Source: CAVVMA01 sp963788205
GTDB taxonomy: Bacteria; Desulfobacterota; Binatia; Binatales; Binataceae
Assembly: GCA_963788205.1 (NCBI GenBank)
Contig: CAWBGG010000009.1
Span: forward strand, 558,001-622,000
Length of the DNA: 64,000 nucleotides
Direction: 5' to 3'
Part shown: positions 26,583 to 35,646 of the stretch, piece by piece
How positions within the stretch are numbered: the stretch's first letter is position 1
How the letters are laid out: each line of letters opens with the position of its first letter
The notes under the pieces: model-generated
Seen by the model: the letters and a program-made list of their open reading frames with translations, nothing else
Told to the model about the DNA's origin: nothing
Database searches by the model: none
Position numbers and translations under genes: made by a program

Positions 26583-27574
26583 GCGCGCTGCTGCTTCATC
26601 GGCTGCGTACCCAGTCCGTTGGCAAAGCCGTTGAGGCCGGGGTGCTGAGCGGCGCTTTCCGCGCAGCGCCGGGGCCGCAGCACGACCAGCGCGCCGCGCA
26701 GCGCCAGGTCGCTTGAGTCATAACGCTTAAATCGCGGCGCCAGGGGAAGGGCGCGAAGCTGTTCGAGATGGCGCCGTTCGGGCTCGATTCGGTTTTCCTC
26801 CAGCACGTCGAGGCCGGCCTTTTTGAAGATGGCTATATAGTCGCTGTGGCGCAGCCGGTTCTGATAGTGCAAGGCGCGACTGGATAGCGCCCAGGCCCGA
26901 TCTGAGTATTTCAGGAAATTATACACGGAGATGTGATGGTCGCCGTATGAGTAATGGTCCTGATAGTCGATTTTGAAGGCCATCAGGCCGCCGTCCTTCA
27001 AAATTCGCTTGCACTCGAGGACGATCGGAGCGATCGCGACTTGCGGAATATGCTCGAGCGTGTTGAAAGCAACGATGAAGTCGACCGAGCCCGAGGAAAT
27101 TCCGGTGCGCGCGGCGTCTGCCGGGGCTCGATATTCGATTCCGTAGCGCTCTCGCAGGACGTTGGTCGCGGCGGTGAAATTGCCGGCCGTGAATGCGCCG
27201 GGCTGCCGCCCAAGCCCCAGCTCGGCCGCCATCGGGCGCAGACGGTCCAACGTATGCTTGACCAGTTCCGGCCTGAGCAGCCTGTGCCGGTCGATCAGAA
27301 TCTGCCGCTCGACCCCCATTGCCCACAGAATCAGCGGCATCGCCAGCTCCCAGCCCGCGCCGAACTGAAAGATGAGGCCCTGTGCGGGCGGCACCGCTGA
27401 GTAGCGGCCGAAGACACTCAGATGCTCGCCGGCAACCGTAGCGAGCTGCCGAATTTCGTCGTCGCTGAGCGGCAGACTGCGGGTCACATGCCGCTGCGCC
27501 AGGTAGTTGAGCTGTTCCCCGAACGGCGCGAGCGAGAAACCGAATTGCAGCAGCGCTTTGATCCGCCAGTTCAT
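26579..27574 (-). CDS. Methyltransferase-like protein
   Basis: A 331-residue protein starting at MNWRIKALLQFG (20 bp after the GT9 stop). It has LIFQFGAGWELAMPLILWAMG followed by LIDRHRLLRPELV in place of the usual motif I and acidic loop. It continues with VDFIVAFNTLEHIPQVAIAPIV and CKRILKDGGLMAFKIDYQDHYS, the classic post-motif segments of class I methyltransferases. The replacement of GxGxG by FGAGWE is still compatible with SAM binding. The terminal 30 residues are low-complexity. It probably modifies the glycan; the acceptor is unknown. Confidence 0.65.
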   Translation of the reverse strand: MNWRIKALLQFGFSLAPFGEQLNYLAQRHVTRSLPLSDDEIRQLATVAGEHLSVFGRYSAVPPAQGLIFQFGAGWELAMPLILWAMGVERQILIDRHRLLRPELVKHTLDRLRPMAAELGLGRQPGAFTAGNFTAATNVLRERYGIEYRAPADAARTGISSGSVDFIVAFNTLEHIPQVAIAPIVLECKRILKDGGLMAFKIDYQDHYSYGDHHISVYNFLKYSDRAWALSSRALHYQNRLRHSDYIAIFKKAGLDVLEENRIEPERRHLEQLRALPLAPRFKRYDSSDLALRGALVVLRPRRCAESAAQHPGLNGFANGLGTQPMKQQRA

Positions 27575-27594
27575 GGCAGGCGACCGGTCCCGTG

Positions 27595-28726
27595 CTACGA
27601 AGCGAGGGTGCCCGCGGCATGACGCGGCCACGTCCCGCCGACCCGTCTTTGGCCGGCGCGGCCGAGCAGATCGGCCGCCGCCTCGAGCACTTCATCAACG
27701 GTGATTGAGGCGATACATTTTTTGGCGTAGCGCTCGCACTTTTCCAGTCCGCAGTCGTAGCACTCGACCTGGTGATAAATGACTCGATGCCCGGCGCCGA
27801 AAGGGAACCACGCCCCCGGCTTGTTGTGCGCGCTGAAGATGGCGACACAGGGCAAACCCACCGCGGCCGCCAGATGCATCGGACCGCTGTCGTGGCCGAC
27901 GAACAGCGTTGCCCGCTCCATCAGCGCGGCGTTCTCGCGCGGCGTGAACTTTCCGCACAGGTTTAGGCTCGGTCCGCTCCACAGGCGCCGCAGCGTTTCC
28001 GACCGGGCGCCGTCGGCCTCCGCGCCGACCAGAGCCAAGCCATAGCCGCCCGCAAGGCCGGCCAGACGCGCTGTGAATCGCTTCCAGTTGTCCTCGCCCC
28101 AGTCCTTGACGTCCATCGCGGTGCCGGTCGCGAAGACCAGAAAGTCCCGATTTCCAAGCGCGTCCCGGACCGCGCCGTCAGCCCGAGCGCGTTCGATCGG
28201 CGCCAGCCTGAGGTCCCAATTCTCGGGGTCCTCGAGTCCCGGATCGCCCAGCTCGCCGATACATCGCGCGATCCGCTCCGCCTCTTGCTCGAACATCCGC
28301 CGTTCCGGAATCCAGCGATATTCCCTCAGCGACCTCAGGTAGGGAGCGCCGACGATCCGGCCGATGCCGCAGCTCTTGAAGAACACTACCTCCGCGAGCA
28401 GGCGCGGCAGCGACCTGGGCATCGTCATGTAGACCAGGAACTCCGGCTTCCAGCGCCGCAATTGGCGCCGCAGTTCGAGCTGGGCGCGAAGCTCGTGGCG
28501 CACGGCAAAGAAATCCGGCTCGAAATATCCCTGCACCAGATCCGTGCCGTCGAGGACCGATTTCAGAGACGCGTAGACCGAGCCGATCGGACGGTAGCTC
28601 AGGACCCGCTTCTCGGCGGCAGGAAAGCGTCTGGCCAGAAGATGGAACATCGGCAGAGTCACCACCGTGTCGCCGAGGCTGGCCGCGGAAAATCAGTATC
28701 CGCTGCGCCGCATTCGAGATCGACAT
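27595..28726 (-). CDS. Glycosyltransferase family 9, N-terminal frameshift
   Basis: A heptosyltransferase-like GT9 of about 377 residues. The first 14 residues (MSISNAAQRILIFR, ATG at 28726) are in a different frame from the rest. The main frame runs AASLGDTVVTLPMFHLLARRFP..., which is the expected continuation of the GT9 N-terminus. The break lies at 28683-28688, where CGCGGCC seems to have lost a CG pair (2-nt deletion). The remaining domains are intact: FATGTAMDVKDWGEDNWKRF and the donor-site VGHDSGPMHLAAAVGLP. A CYDCGLEKCERYAKKC cysteine cluster is near the end. Read literally it would restart at GTG 28665. Confidence 0.8.
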
Positions 28727-28797
28727 GGGACCGATTCGCGGTACCTATTGACTATTCGCTGACTATTTGACGGGGTAATACTTCCGGTCCGCGCCGG

Positions 28798-30114
28798 TCA
28801 GAAATCCCGCTCAGCGGTTCCGGAGCACGCAATCCACAGGTATACGGCAAACATCAGCCAGGCCGCGTCGGCAACCGTGGTGTGCAGCGCAAAGCCGGTT
28901 ACGTACAGCGCTATCAAGTAGAACAGGGCCACGAACGGGATGCAGGCGACGCTTCCGGCCCGCACGCGAGCGTAGGCGATACTGGCCAGAAGAGACATGA
29001 GAAGCATGAAGACCGCCGACCCGGGCAGCGTCCAGTCGAGCGCCATCATGCGGAAGATGGAGAAAACATTCGTCAGGGTCGCGTCGTCCGGCGAGAGTTG
29101 GATCGGCTCGACGAAGTGAGCGACCTGGTCGCTAAGCCATCCCGCTGGTCCGGCGAAGCTGTTGACTCCGAATCCCGGAGTCTGCCACACGTCCCAATTC
29201 CGCGAGAACCAGTCGGAGAATGCAGCGATATAGCCTACGTATTCGTTCTTGGCCGAAGCCAAGCCATAAGCGATAGTACTATCGCCGGTGGCCGCCCAGC
29301 CAATGGCGCTTGTTCCGAAGAGACCCATCCGGACCGACTGGGTAATCACGAAAAAGCCGGTGAACGCGACCATCGCCAGCGCCATCGCGGCCACGGCGCG
29401 CGCGCCTCTGCGCCAGGGCGCCTTGTCACCGGCGTGGGCCCGGATCACGCAATAGGCGGCGACCCAGCACATCCCGAAGGTGACGGCAATGCTCCGCGCG
29501 CCAATCAACAGGCTGCCCAATATGGCCGGCGCGATCGGGATAAGGGCTATAGCCCGCCGCCTCCTCGAGCGAGTGAGCGCGAACACGGCGCCGCCGAGGT
29601 AGCCGGCGAAATAGACCAGGATTTGCGAGACCAGGAAGCCGGCGGGCTCGTGATAGGCAGCGTCGGTATATCGGGCTCCGGCAAAGTACGATGAGATCTC
29701 GCTCATCTGGCCAAGAGAAAACAGCGACGAAAAGTCTCTACCGATAGTGCTGACCAGATATAACTCGCCCGCGATTCCCAATGCCGCCGAGATACAGAGA
29801 ATCGGGAGGAGCAGAGGAAACTTCAGTGGCTGACGAATAGGCTCGCGCGCTCGCGGCTGCGTGAGGCCGGGGCTCTCAGCCCGCACCAGGGTTCCGCCGA
29901 GATGCGCGGTGCAGGTCATGAAGAATATCCAGAGGATTCCCGGCCAGATTCGATACTCCGGGGCGATGATCAGGCACGATACCGTCGCCGTCGTCCACGC
30001 CAGGCAAAAGATCGCTCCCGGCGCGAGCCAACTACCGAGCTGATGCCTTGCAAGTTGCGCCTGCAGGATCATCAGCAGGGCGACGGCTGCCGACAATGAC
30101 CAGGTGCTATCCAT
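28798..30114 (-). CDS. O-antigen polymerase-like membrane protein (Wzy), copy 1
   Basis: A 438-residue integral membrane protein with about 10-12 hydrophobic helices. Longer polar loops contain GRDFSSLFSLGQMSE and NEYVGYIAAFSDWFSRNWDVWQTPGFG. The hydropathy and locus position fit an oligosaccharide-repeat-unit polymerase (Wzy/EpsG-like), which joins lipid-linked repeat units in the periplasm. It is a close paralogue (roughly three quarters identical by eye) of the gene at 32600-33922, with the same start MDSTW. The pair brackets the sulfotransferase and flippase genes. Wzy proteins have weak sequence signatures, so the name rests on topology and context. Confidence 0.7.
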   Translation of the reverse strand: MDSTWSLSAAVALLMILQAQLARHQLGSWLAPGAIFCLAWTTATVSCLIIAPEYRIWPGILWIFFMTCTAHLGGTLVRAESPGLTQPRAREPIRQPLKFPLLLPILCISAALGIAGELYLVSTIGRDFSSLFSLGQMSEISSYFAGARYTDAAYHEPAGFLVSQILVYFAGYLGGAVFALTRSRRRRAIALIPIAPAILGSLLIGARSIAVTFGMCWVAAYCVIRAHAGDKAPWRRGARAVAAMALAMVAFTGFFVITQSVRMGLFGTSAIGWAATGDSTIAYGLASAKNEYVGYIAAFSDWFSRNWDVWQTPGFGVNSFAGPAGWLSDQVAHFVEPIQLSPDDATLTNVFSIFRMMALDWTLPGSAVFMLLMSLLASIAYARVRAGSVACIPFVALFYLIALYVTGFALHTTVADAAWLMFAVYLWIACSGTAERDF

Positions 30115-30218
30115 TTGTTCCCGACATTCTTGCTACCAACTACCCATAGTGATGGCTACTCACTCTGCATCGGCGGTTGGCCATTGAATTGATGCGCAGG
30201 CGATTGGAAAAAAATGCC

Positions 30219-31170
30219 TTAGACTGCGTAGCCGTAGCGGCGCAGCAGCGGCAGCGTGAGCAGAGTGGTAATCCGCTTGTCGCGTTGCGCCATCGCCTGG
30301 CGCCATTCGTCGTCCATCCGCAGGGTCACAGCACCCGAGTTGAACTTGACGGTGTTGCCGCTGAGCGCATGGTTGATCCCGAGCTTGACCGTCGCGCCGT
30401 CGATAAAGGAGAGATCCTGCGCGGGGAAACCGAGCCTGGCTCAGCGTCTGCGCCAGCGCCTCGGCCGGCGAGCGAATCAGATCCTCATAGCGCAGCCTTG
30501 CGTAAGCGATACTGTGGCGCCGCAGATGCGCGATTCGCGACGCCCACAGATTTCTCCAGTCCCATCCCAAGGCGCTCGTGACCGCGTTTTTTCTGGGCAA
30601 ATAGGTCCGCTCGCCGCCGCCTTCGAAGGCCAGCTTGACGCGCGTGCTCGAGAACGCGACGGCCCGGCTGTCCCTTACGAGATGAAGGACCTTGAGCCGA
30701 ATCTGCGGCAGCCGCGCCAGCACCAGGGCTTGCGAAGGCTCGTGGCTGGAATCGACTATCACGTTGCGGCCCGACGCTTGCACGATCGCCGCGCAGAGCG
30801 GGAGCATCAAGGCTTCGAACGCGCGGCGCCACTTGTTGCTGAACAGTTCCGCCGGCAACCGGTTCAGCAGCATCAACAGCGGCGTGAATCGTTCCCTCGC
30901 GACCGCGAAGTTGCAGGTTGCGAGCGCTTTGCGGTCGATACCGTCGAACGAGCCGAACGCCCCGTCCATCACGCTGCGCCAGAACCCGCAATCGCGAAAA
31001 AGCCGGCCGCATCCACAGGGGTAGTTGGCGCCGTAGCGCTCATAAAAGAGATGGCGGAATTCACCGACGAAGCTGAAGTCGGGCAGGTTATTGAGGATTT
31101 GACCGAGCAGCGTGCTGCCGCTGCGGCCCTCGCCCGCGATGTAAACGTAACTGATACCCCCGTTCTGCAT
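30219..31170 (-). CDS. Sulfotransferase, C-terminal frameshift
   Basis: A PAPS-dependent sulfotransferase of about 316 residues. The 5'-phosphosulfate loop is AGEGRSGSTLLGQ (near residue 12), and the 3'-phosphate motif is VRDSRAVAFSSTR. Near the end, after the codons for TLSQ, an extra G at 30435-30436 shifts the frame. In the corrected frame the protein continues LGFPAQDLSFIDGATVKL...ALSGNTVKFN and ends RRYGYAV with TAA at 30219-30221, the normal family C-terminus. It starts 2 bp after the flippase stop. It predicts sulfation of the polysaccharide or of a lipid intermediate. Confidence 0.8.
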
Positions 31171-31172
31171 GG

Positions 31173-32543
31173 TCAGGTTCCGCGGCGGGCAAGGCGCCGC
31201 GCGCCCGCGACGGGCCAGGTTCTCAGCGCGTCCAGCGGTCGTATGCCGAGCTTTTGCCCGACGATCTGATACAGCCGCAGGTTCAACATCATCAGCGTCG
31301 CGGCCGAAGCGCACGCCGCGCCGAGCAGGCCGAAGGGCGGCACCAGCACCAGGCACAGCACCACGTTGCCCAGCGTACTCCATCCGAACACGCGCGCGGT
31401 GAGGGCATGATACCCGGTCAGTGAGGTAAGCGCTGCGACCGGCCCGGCGCCGCAATTTACTACATGGCCCATAGCGAGAATCGCCAGCGCCCAATAGCCC
31501 GCCGAAAATTCCGGCCCGAACAGGGCGAGGATTCGGTCGCCGCCGAGCCAGATCACGAGCGCAGTGGCCAGCGCCGGCCAGAAAGACCACAACGTGACGG
31601 TGTGGACCAGGCGCTCCAGTCCGGACCGATCGCCGCTGGCGAACATCGCCGAAAACATCGGCGCGGCCTTGGCGCTGGCCGCGACCAGCGCCAGGCTTGC
31701 CGCGGTCGCGGTCCCGGCGGCCGCCGAATAGATTCCCACCTCGCGAGCCGGCCGGAACAGCCCGAGTATCAGCACGTCGGTCCGGTACATGATGATCGTG
31801 TACGAGCCGACCAGCAGCATGTGGAATGATACGTTGAGCCACAGCGGGATTTCGGAGACCGGCTCGGAATCACGCGCGGCTTGGGGCATCGCCGCCTGCG
31901 ATCGCGCGAACTGCACGCCCACCGTGAGCGCGAGCGCTGCGGCACGTGCGATCACGATCAGCGCCGCGGTCAGGTAGCCGGCCCCGCGCATCAGCGCGAA
32001 CACCAGCCCGATCGAGAGCAGCGGGTCGAGCATCAGCGGCAGCGAGTATGACGTCCCGACCCGATGCAGTGAGCGGCTGACCTGGGATTCGAAGTCCGAG
32101 AGCGCGAACAGAGGCGTGAGCCACACCCCGGCCACCAGCGCTGCGAGGCTTAGATTTGCGGGCCGCACGATCATCAGGCAGCCGGTGGCGAGCAGCGCGA
32201 TAGCTATCCCGGCCGTGGCCGAAAGTTGCCTGCCGCGCAGGGTGATGCCCCGTAGCTTTGCCCAGTCGCGCCGCGCCATGTATTCGGGAACGAATCGCAG
32301 CGCACCCGACGGCAACCCCAAGGCGCCGAAAACCGCGAGCACCTGCGCCAGCGCGATCGCGTAAGCGTAGTTCCCGTAGCCGCTTACGCCAATCCAGCGC
32401 GCGAAGAGCACCGATGCGCCGTAGCGCAGCCCCGTGGCGGCGACCTGGATCGCGGCGACCAGGATCGTGCTTCGGAGCAGGCCCTCTGACGCCGCCGCGT
32501 CCGCCGGATCTTGCGGCGCGGTTGCTATGGCCCGAATCGACAT
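31173..32543 (-). CDS. Polysaccharide flippase (Wzx/MATE-like)
   Basis: A 456-residue polytopic protein with about 12-14 hydrophobic helices. It begins GLLRSTILVAAIQVAATGLRYGASVLFARW, the usual N-terminus of polysaccharide biosynthesis exporters (Polysacc_synt family). It continues FGALGLPSGALRFVPEYMARRD and MYRTDVLILGLFRPAREVGIYSAA. It translocates the undecaprenyl-linked repeat unit across the inner membrane. The start at 32543 (MSIRAIATAPQDP) was chosen because longer versions run into the polymerase gene. It is flanked by two polymerase paralogues, with 56 bp to the upstream one. Confidence 0.85.
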   Translation of the reverse strand: MSIRAIATAPQDPADAAASEGLLRSTILVAAIQVAATGLRYGASVLFARWIGVSGYGNYAYAIALAQVLAVFGALGLPSGALRFVPEYMARRDWAKLRGITLRGRQLSATAGIAIALLATGCLMIVRPANLSLAALVAGVWLTPLFALSDFESQVSRSLHRVGTSYSLPLMLDPLLSIGLVFALMRGAGYLTAALIVIARAAALALTVGVQFARSQAAMPQAARDSEPVSEIPLWLNVSFHMLLVGSYTIIMYRTDVLILGLFRPAREVGIYSAAAGTATAASLALVAASAKAAPMFSAMFASGDRSGLERLVHTVTLWSFWPALATALVIWLGGDRILALFGPEFSAGYWALAILAMGHVVNCGAGPVAALTSLTGYHALTARVFGWSTLGNVVLCLVLVPPFGLLGAACASAATLMMLNLRLYQIVGQKLGIRPLDALRTWPVAGARRLARRGT

Positions 32544-32599
32544 CTGATCAGGAGGTTGGGAGAACAGGGACGGTCCGAGGCGGCCGGATTCTCGAGCGG

Positions 32600-33922
32600 C
32601 TATGCCACCTCGACCGGCTTTCGGGAGCACACAGCCCAAACGTATAGGGCAAACATCAGCCAGGCTGCGTCGGCCAGCGTGGTGTGCAGGGCAAAGCCGG
32701 TCACATACAGCGCTATGAAGTCGAACAGGGCTAGGAAGGGGATGCAGGCGACGCTTCCGGCCCGCACCCGAGCGTAGGCGATACTGGCCAGAAAAGACAT
32801 GATAAGCAGGAAGACCGCCGACCCGGGCAGCGTCCAGTCCAGCGCCATCTGACGGAACATCGAAAAAACATTCGTCTGGGTCGCCTCGGAGTCCGCTGAG
32901 ACTTGAATCGGCTCGACGGATTGGCCGGCATCGTTGAGGCCAAGCCATGCCGCCGGTCCGGCGAAGCTGTTGACTCCTAATCCCGGAGTTTCCCACACGT
33001 CCCAATTCTCCGAGAACCAGTCGGAGAATGAGGCGATATAGCCTACGTATTCGTTCTTGGCCGAAGTCAAGCTATAAGCGACGGTCCTTTCGCGGGTGGC
33101 CGCCCAGCCAATGGCGCTTGTCCCGAAGGTACCCATCCGGACCGCCTGGGTAGCGACAAAAAAGCCGGTGAAGGCGAGCATCGCAAGCCCCATCGCACCG
33201 AAGGCGCGCGCGCCGCTGCGCCAGGGCGCCTTGTCACCGGCGTAGGCCCGGACCGCGCAATAGGCGGCAAGCCAGCACATCCCGAAGCCGACGACAATGC
33301 TCCGCGCGCCAATCAACACGGTGCTGACCACGGCCGGAGTGATCGAGGTGACCGCTATAGCCCGACGACTCCGGGTGCGGGTGAGCCCGAACACGACACC
33401 GCCGAGGTATCCGGTGAAATAGACAAGGATTTGGGAGACCAGGAAGCCGTTGGGCTCGTGATAGGTCGCGTCGGTATACCTGGCTCCGGTGAAGTACGCT
33501 GAGACATCGCTTATTTGATGAAGGGAAAACAACGTCGAAAAATCTCTGCCGACCGTGCTGAGCAGGTACAACTCGCCCACGATTCCCGATACCGCCGAGA
33601 CACAGAGAATTGGGAGCAGCAGAGGAAACTCCAGCGGCTGACTAATGGGCTCGGGCGCTTCCGGTTGCGTGAGGTCGGGACTCCCAGCCGCCGCCAGGAT
33701 TCCGCCGAGATGCGCCGTGCAAGTCATGAAGAATATCCAGAGGATTCCCGGCCAGATTCGATACTCCGGGGCGATGAGCAGGCACGAGACCGTCGCCGTC
33801 GTCCATACCAGGCAGAAGAGCGCGCCGGGCGCGAGCCAACTACCGAGCTGGTGCCTGGCAAGTTGAGCCTGCGCGATCATGAGCAGGGCGACGGCCGCCG
33901 AGAATAACCAGGTGCTATCCAT
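32600..33922 (-). CDS. O-antigen polymerase-like membrane protein (Wzy), copy 2
   Basis: A 440-residue membrane protein that is collinear with the gene at 28798-30114 over its whole length (shared MDSTW start, GRDFS.LFSL, FTGFFV.TQ.VRMG.FGTSAIGWAA and ALDWTLPGSAVF segments). The DNA of the two copies is also recognisably repeated, including GCTACCAA in the short upstream sequence. It is probably a repeat-unit polymerase. Differences are concentrated in loops, for example SADSEATQTNVF against SPDDATLTNVF, so the two copies may differ in linkage or acceptor preference, or one may be redundant. Confidence 0.7.
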   Translation of the reverse strand: MDSTWLFSAAVALLMIAQAQLARHQLGSWLAPGALFCLVWTTATVSCLLIAPEYRIWPGILWIFFMTCTAHLGGILAAAGSPDLTQPEAPEPISQPLEFPLLLPILCVSAVSGIVGELYLLSTVGRDFSTLFSLHQISDVSAYFTGARYTDATYHEPNGFLVSQILVYFTGYLGGVVFGLTRTRSRRAIAVTSITPAVVSTVLIGARSIVVGFGMCWLAAYCAVRAYAGDKAPWRSGARAFGAMGLAMLAFTGFFVATQAVRMGTFGTSAIGWAATRERTVAYSLTSAKNEYVGYIASFSDWFSENWDVWETPGLGVNSFAGPAAWLGLNDAGQSVEPIQVSADSEATQTNVFSMFRQMALDWTLPGSAVFLLIMSFLASIAYARVRAGSVACIPFLALFDFIALYVTGFALHTTLADAAWLMFALYVWAVCSRKPVEVA

Positions 33923-33998
33923 CTGCTCCTAAAATTCTCGCTACCAAATCTTGACGAGTCGCGGGCTGAGGGCCGCCCGCAGGGCGGTATTTTCGGCC

Positions 33999-34973
33999 CT
34001 ACCCTGGGCGCGGTGCAATGTATTGTCGGAGCGGCGCCAGATCGAAGCCACCGAGGAAGGTGTTGAGCCGCTCCAGCAAAAGTCGCTGCAGCTGTTCGGG
34101 TTGTCCGCTTGAATTTGCTTCCTCTGTGACTATCTGCACCGGCACGGCCGCGTGGAGGCGCCAAAGAAGGTCAGAAAAGGTCAGGTCGGACGGCACCAAA
34201 CGCGCTCCCAGTGGTAAGGCCGCGCAGACTTCGCCCGAGCATTCGGTCGAGGCTACAAGAACGGTGCGGGCATCTTGCTCAAAAGCTGCGGTGTCGAAGC
34301 TGGCACTGGCGTCGCCGGTCCCGAGCGTTACCTGTTGGCGCCATAAAGGTTTCTCGCCCCGAATCAGATAGCAAGCTGCGCTGTCGTGGGCCGCTGAATT
34401 GAGCAGCACGTCCACCCGGACCTCCTCCCCTTTGCCGCGCTGATAGAACGCCCCGACATCCATGGTGGGAGGAGCCGCGTTAACGTCGTTCCACTTCCGG
34501 CTCACATGATACGGTCCGATCCAATCAGGAAGGAGGCGATCATAACCCCGCGCGCTGCGTGCCGCGTCAACTTCGGCGGCTGCTCTTGCCGCCGGCCAAA
34601 AGGGCAGCGAGCAAAAGCCCAGGATGAGAGCAGTAAGCGCTCCGAGTCTTAGCCAGACACCCGCCGGTGCTTGCTGTTGGCCTGAGACTAACAGAACGCC
34701 CTCCACCAACGGGAGTCGTGCCTGACGCCGAGCTGCACCGAAAATGGCGGCTGTGGCGAGACCAAACAGAACAGCGCCGATCAAGAAATCCGCGCCGATC
34801 GCGTGAGCCTGGAGCAAAGGCGCCGATACCGCCAGTCTATGATAGATAACCAGCGTGCAGAGCCGCACCAGGTTCATGAAGTAGGCAAGTGCTATCGCGC
34901 CCGTGACGAACAGCGCATGGCGAAGCCCTCGAAGTCCCCAAAGACGCCCTAGCACAAGGGCGAGGAACGCCAT
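33999..34973 (-). CDS. Exosortase, C-terminal part with EpsI-like domain
   Basis: The second half of the exosortase begun at 35571, in a shifted frame. Residues after MAFLALVLGRLWGLRG contain the exosortase transmembrane segment AYFMNLVRLCTLVIYH (conserved Arg) and LLQAHAIGADFLIG (conserved His). Another membrane segment follows, then a soluble region (GYDRLLPDWIGPYHVSRKWNDV...) resembling the EpsI/DUF3485 domain that is often encoded beside or fused to exosortases. Corrected for one extra base at 34974-34977, the full protein is about 523 residues, fitting the exosortase-EpsI fusions I recall as the J type. Confidence 0.75.
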   Translation of the reverse strand: MAFLALVLGRLWGLRGLRHALFVTGAIALAYFMNLVRLCTLVIYHRLAVSAPLLQAHAIGADFLIGAVLFGLATAAIFGAARRQARLPLVEGVLLVSGQQQAPAGVWLRLGALTALILGFCSLPFWPAARAAAEVDAARSARGYDRLLPDWIGPYHVSRKWNDVNAAPPTMDVGAFYQRGKGEEVRVDVLLNSAAHDSAACYLIRGEKPLWRQQVTLGTGDASASFDTAAFEQDARTVLVASTECSGEVCAALPLGARLVPSDLTFSDLLWRLHAAVPVQIVTEEANSSGQPEQLQRLLLERLNTFLGGFDLAPLRQYIAPRPG

Positions 34974-35571
34974 CGAACGTGGTACCGCGAAGCCCGTTGC
35001 ATCCGGGCGCGATGAACATTTCCAGGCCGGGGGCGAACATGAGCTGCAACGATTGCCCCGACACCGGAACGTGCAGAAGGGAAGCGAAGGCTCGTGCGGT
35101 CCTGGCAGCCGCGAATTGCAGGGGCACGTCCAGAAGCCCCGTCAGAAACTGCGGGACGGGATTCACGAAAAGCAGAAGGGCGAGTCCGAATGCGCCTGCG
35201 CGCCAAAGCTTAGTGCCTCCCAGCAGCAGAACCGTTCCGCTGAAATACCCGAAGAGTAGAATGCCGATAGGAGCGAACGGGATTGCTGCGCCGCCGGAGA
35301 GCAGCAGCCCCACGAAGCCCTGGTTCTCTGCGCGCGCGCCGATCAAGCATAGGCCAATCAAAGGTAGACCCCACCAGGTGCCTTCCCAGCTCCATCCGCT
35401 GCGGGCCCAGGCGGCAACTACGAAACCAAGCGACGCCGGTATCGTGAGCAGCCCGACCGATCGCAGAGGGTCGCTCGTCCACGTCAACCAAAGGTCGCGG
35501 AACTGGTGAGCAAAGCAGGCTGCGCCAGCGGTCACCAAAGCAGCGGCGGCCCAGCCGACAAACCTGTTCAT
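34837..35571 (-). CDS. Exosortase, N-terminal part (J-type candidate)
   Basis: The N-terminal half of a polytopic transpeptidase-like sorting protease. The ATG at 35571 (MNRFVGWAAAALV) follows AAGG. About six hydrophobic helices precede the active-site loop MFIAPGCNGLRG, with the catalytic Cys and following Arg. Preceding motifs such as FVNPVPQFLTGLLDVPLQ are typical of XrtA/EpsH relatives. After the GLRGTT codons the frame breaks (extra base about 34974-34977), and the protein continues in the next entry's frame. Reading on in this frame gives unrelated Arg-rich sequence to 34837. Exosortases cleave and anchor proteins carrying PEP-CTERM-like tails, here probably the small protein encoded just upstream. 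Confidence 0.8.
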   Translation of the reverse strand: MNRFVGWAAAALVTAGAACFAHQFRDLWLTWTSDPLRSVGLLTIPASLGFVVAAWARSGWSWEGTWWGLPLIGLCLIGARAENQGFVGLLLSGGAAIPFAPIGILLFGYFSGTVLLLGGTKLWRAGAFGLALLLFVNPVPQFLTGLLDVPLQFAAARTARAFASLLHVPVSGQSLQLMFAPGLEMFIAPGCNGLRGTTFDGVPRPCARASLGTSRASPCAVRHGRDSTCLLHEPGAALHAGYLS

Positions 35572-35646
35572 GCAGACCTTGGGCCGCTCAAGGGGGGTAG
35601 GAGCGAGCGGCATCCCCAGAATGCGAGGCCCCAGCTTCCTCCCGGG

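Noticed and set aside
31171..31842. N-terminal extension of the sulfotransferase frame
   Set aside because: The upstream 220 residues are Arg/Gly/Ala-rich shadow of the flippase gene; the real start is the ATG at 31170, two bases after the flippase stop.
32544..33005. N-terminal extension of the flippase frame
   Set aside because: It overlaps the second polymerase gene and encodes Arg/Pro-rich sequence before the proper MSIRAIATAPQ start at 32543.
28798..33922. Composite transposon with long direct repeats
   Set aside because: The repeats are polymerase genes in functional context; no transposase or terminal inverted repeats are seen.
34974..34977. Programmed ribosomal frameshift in the exosortase
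   Set aside because: There is no slippery heptamer or downstream structure at the break, and similar breaks occur in many unrelated genes of this region.
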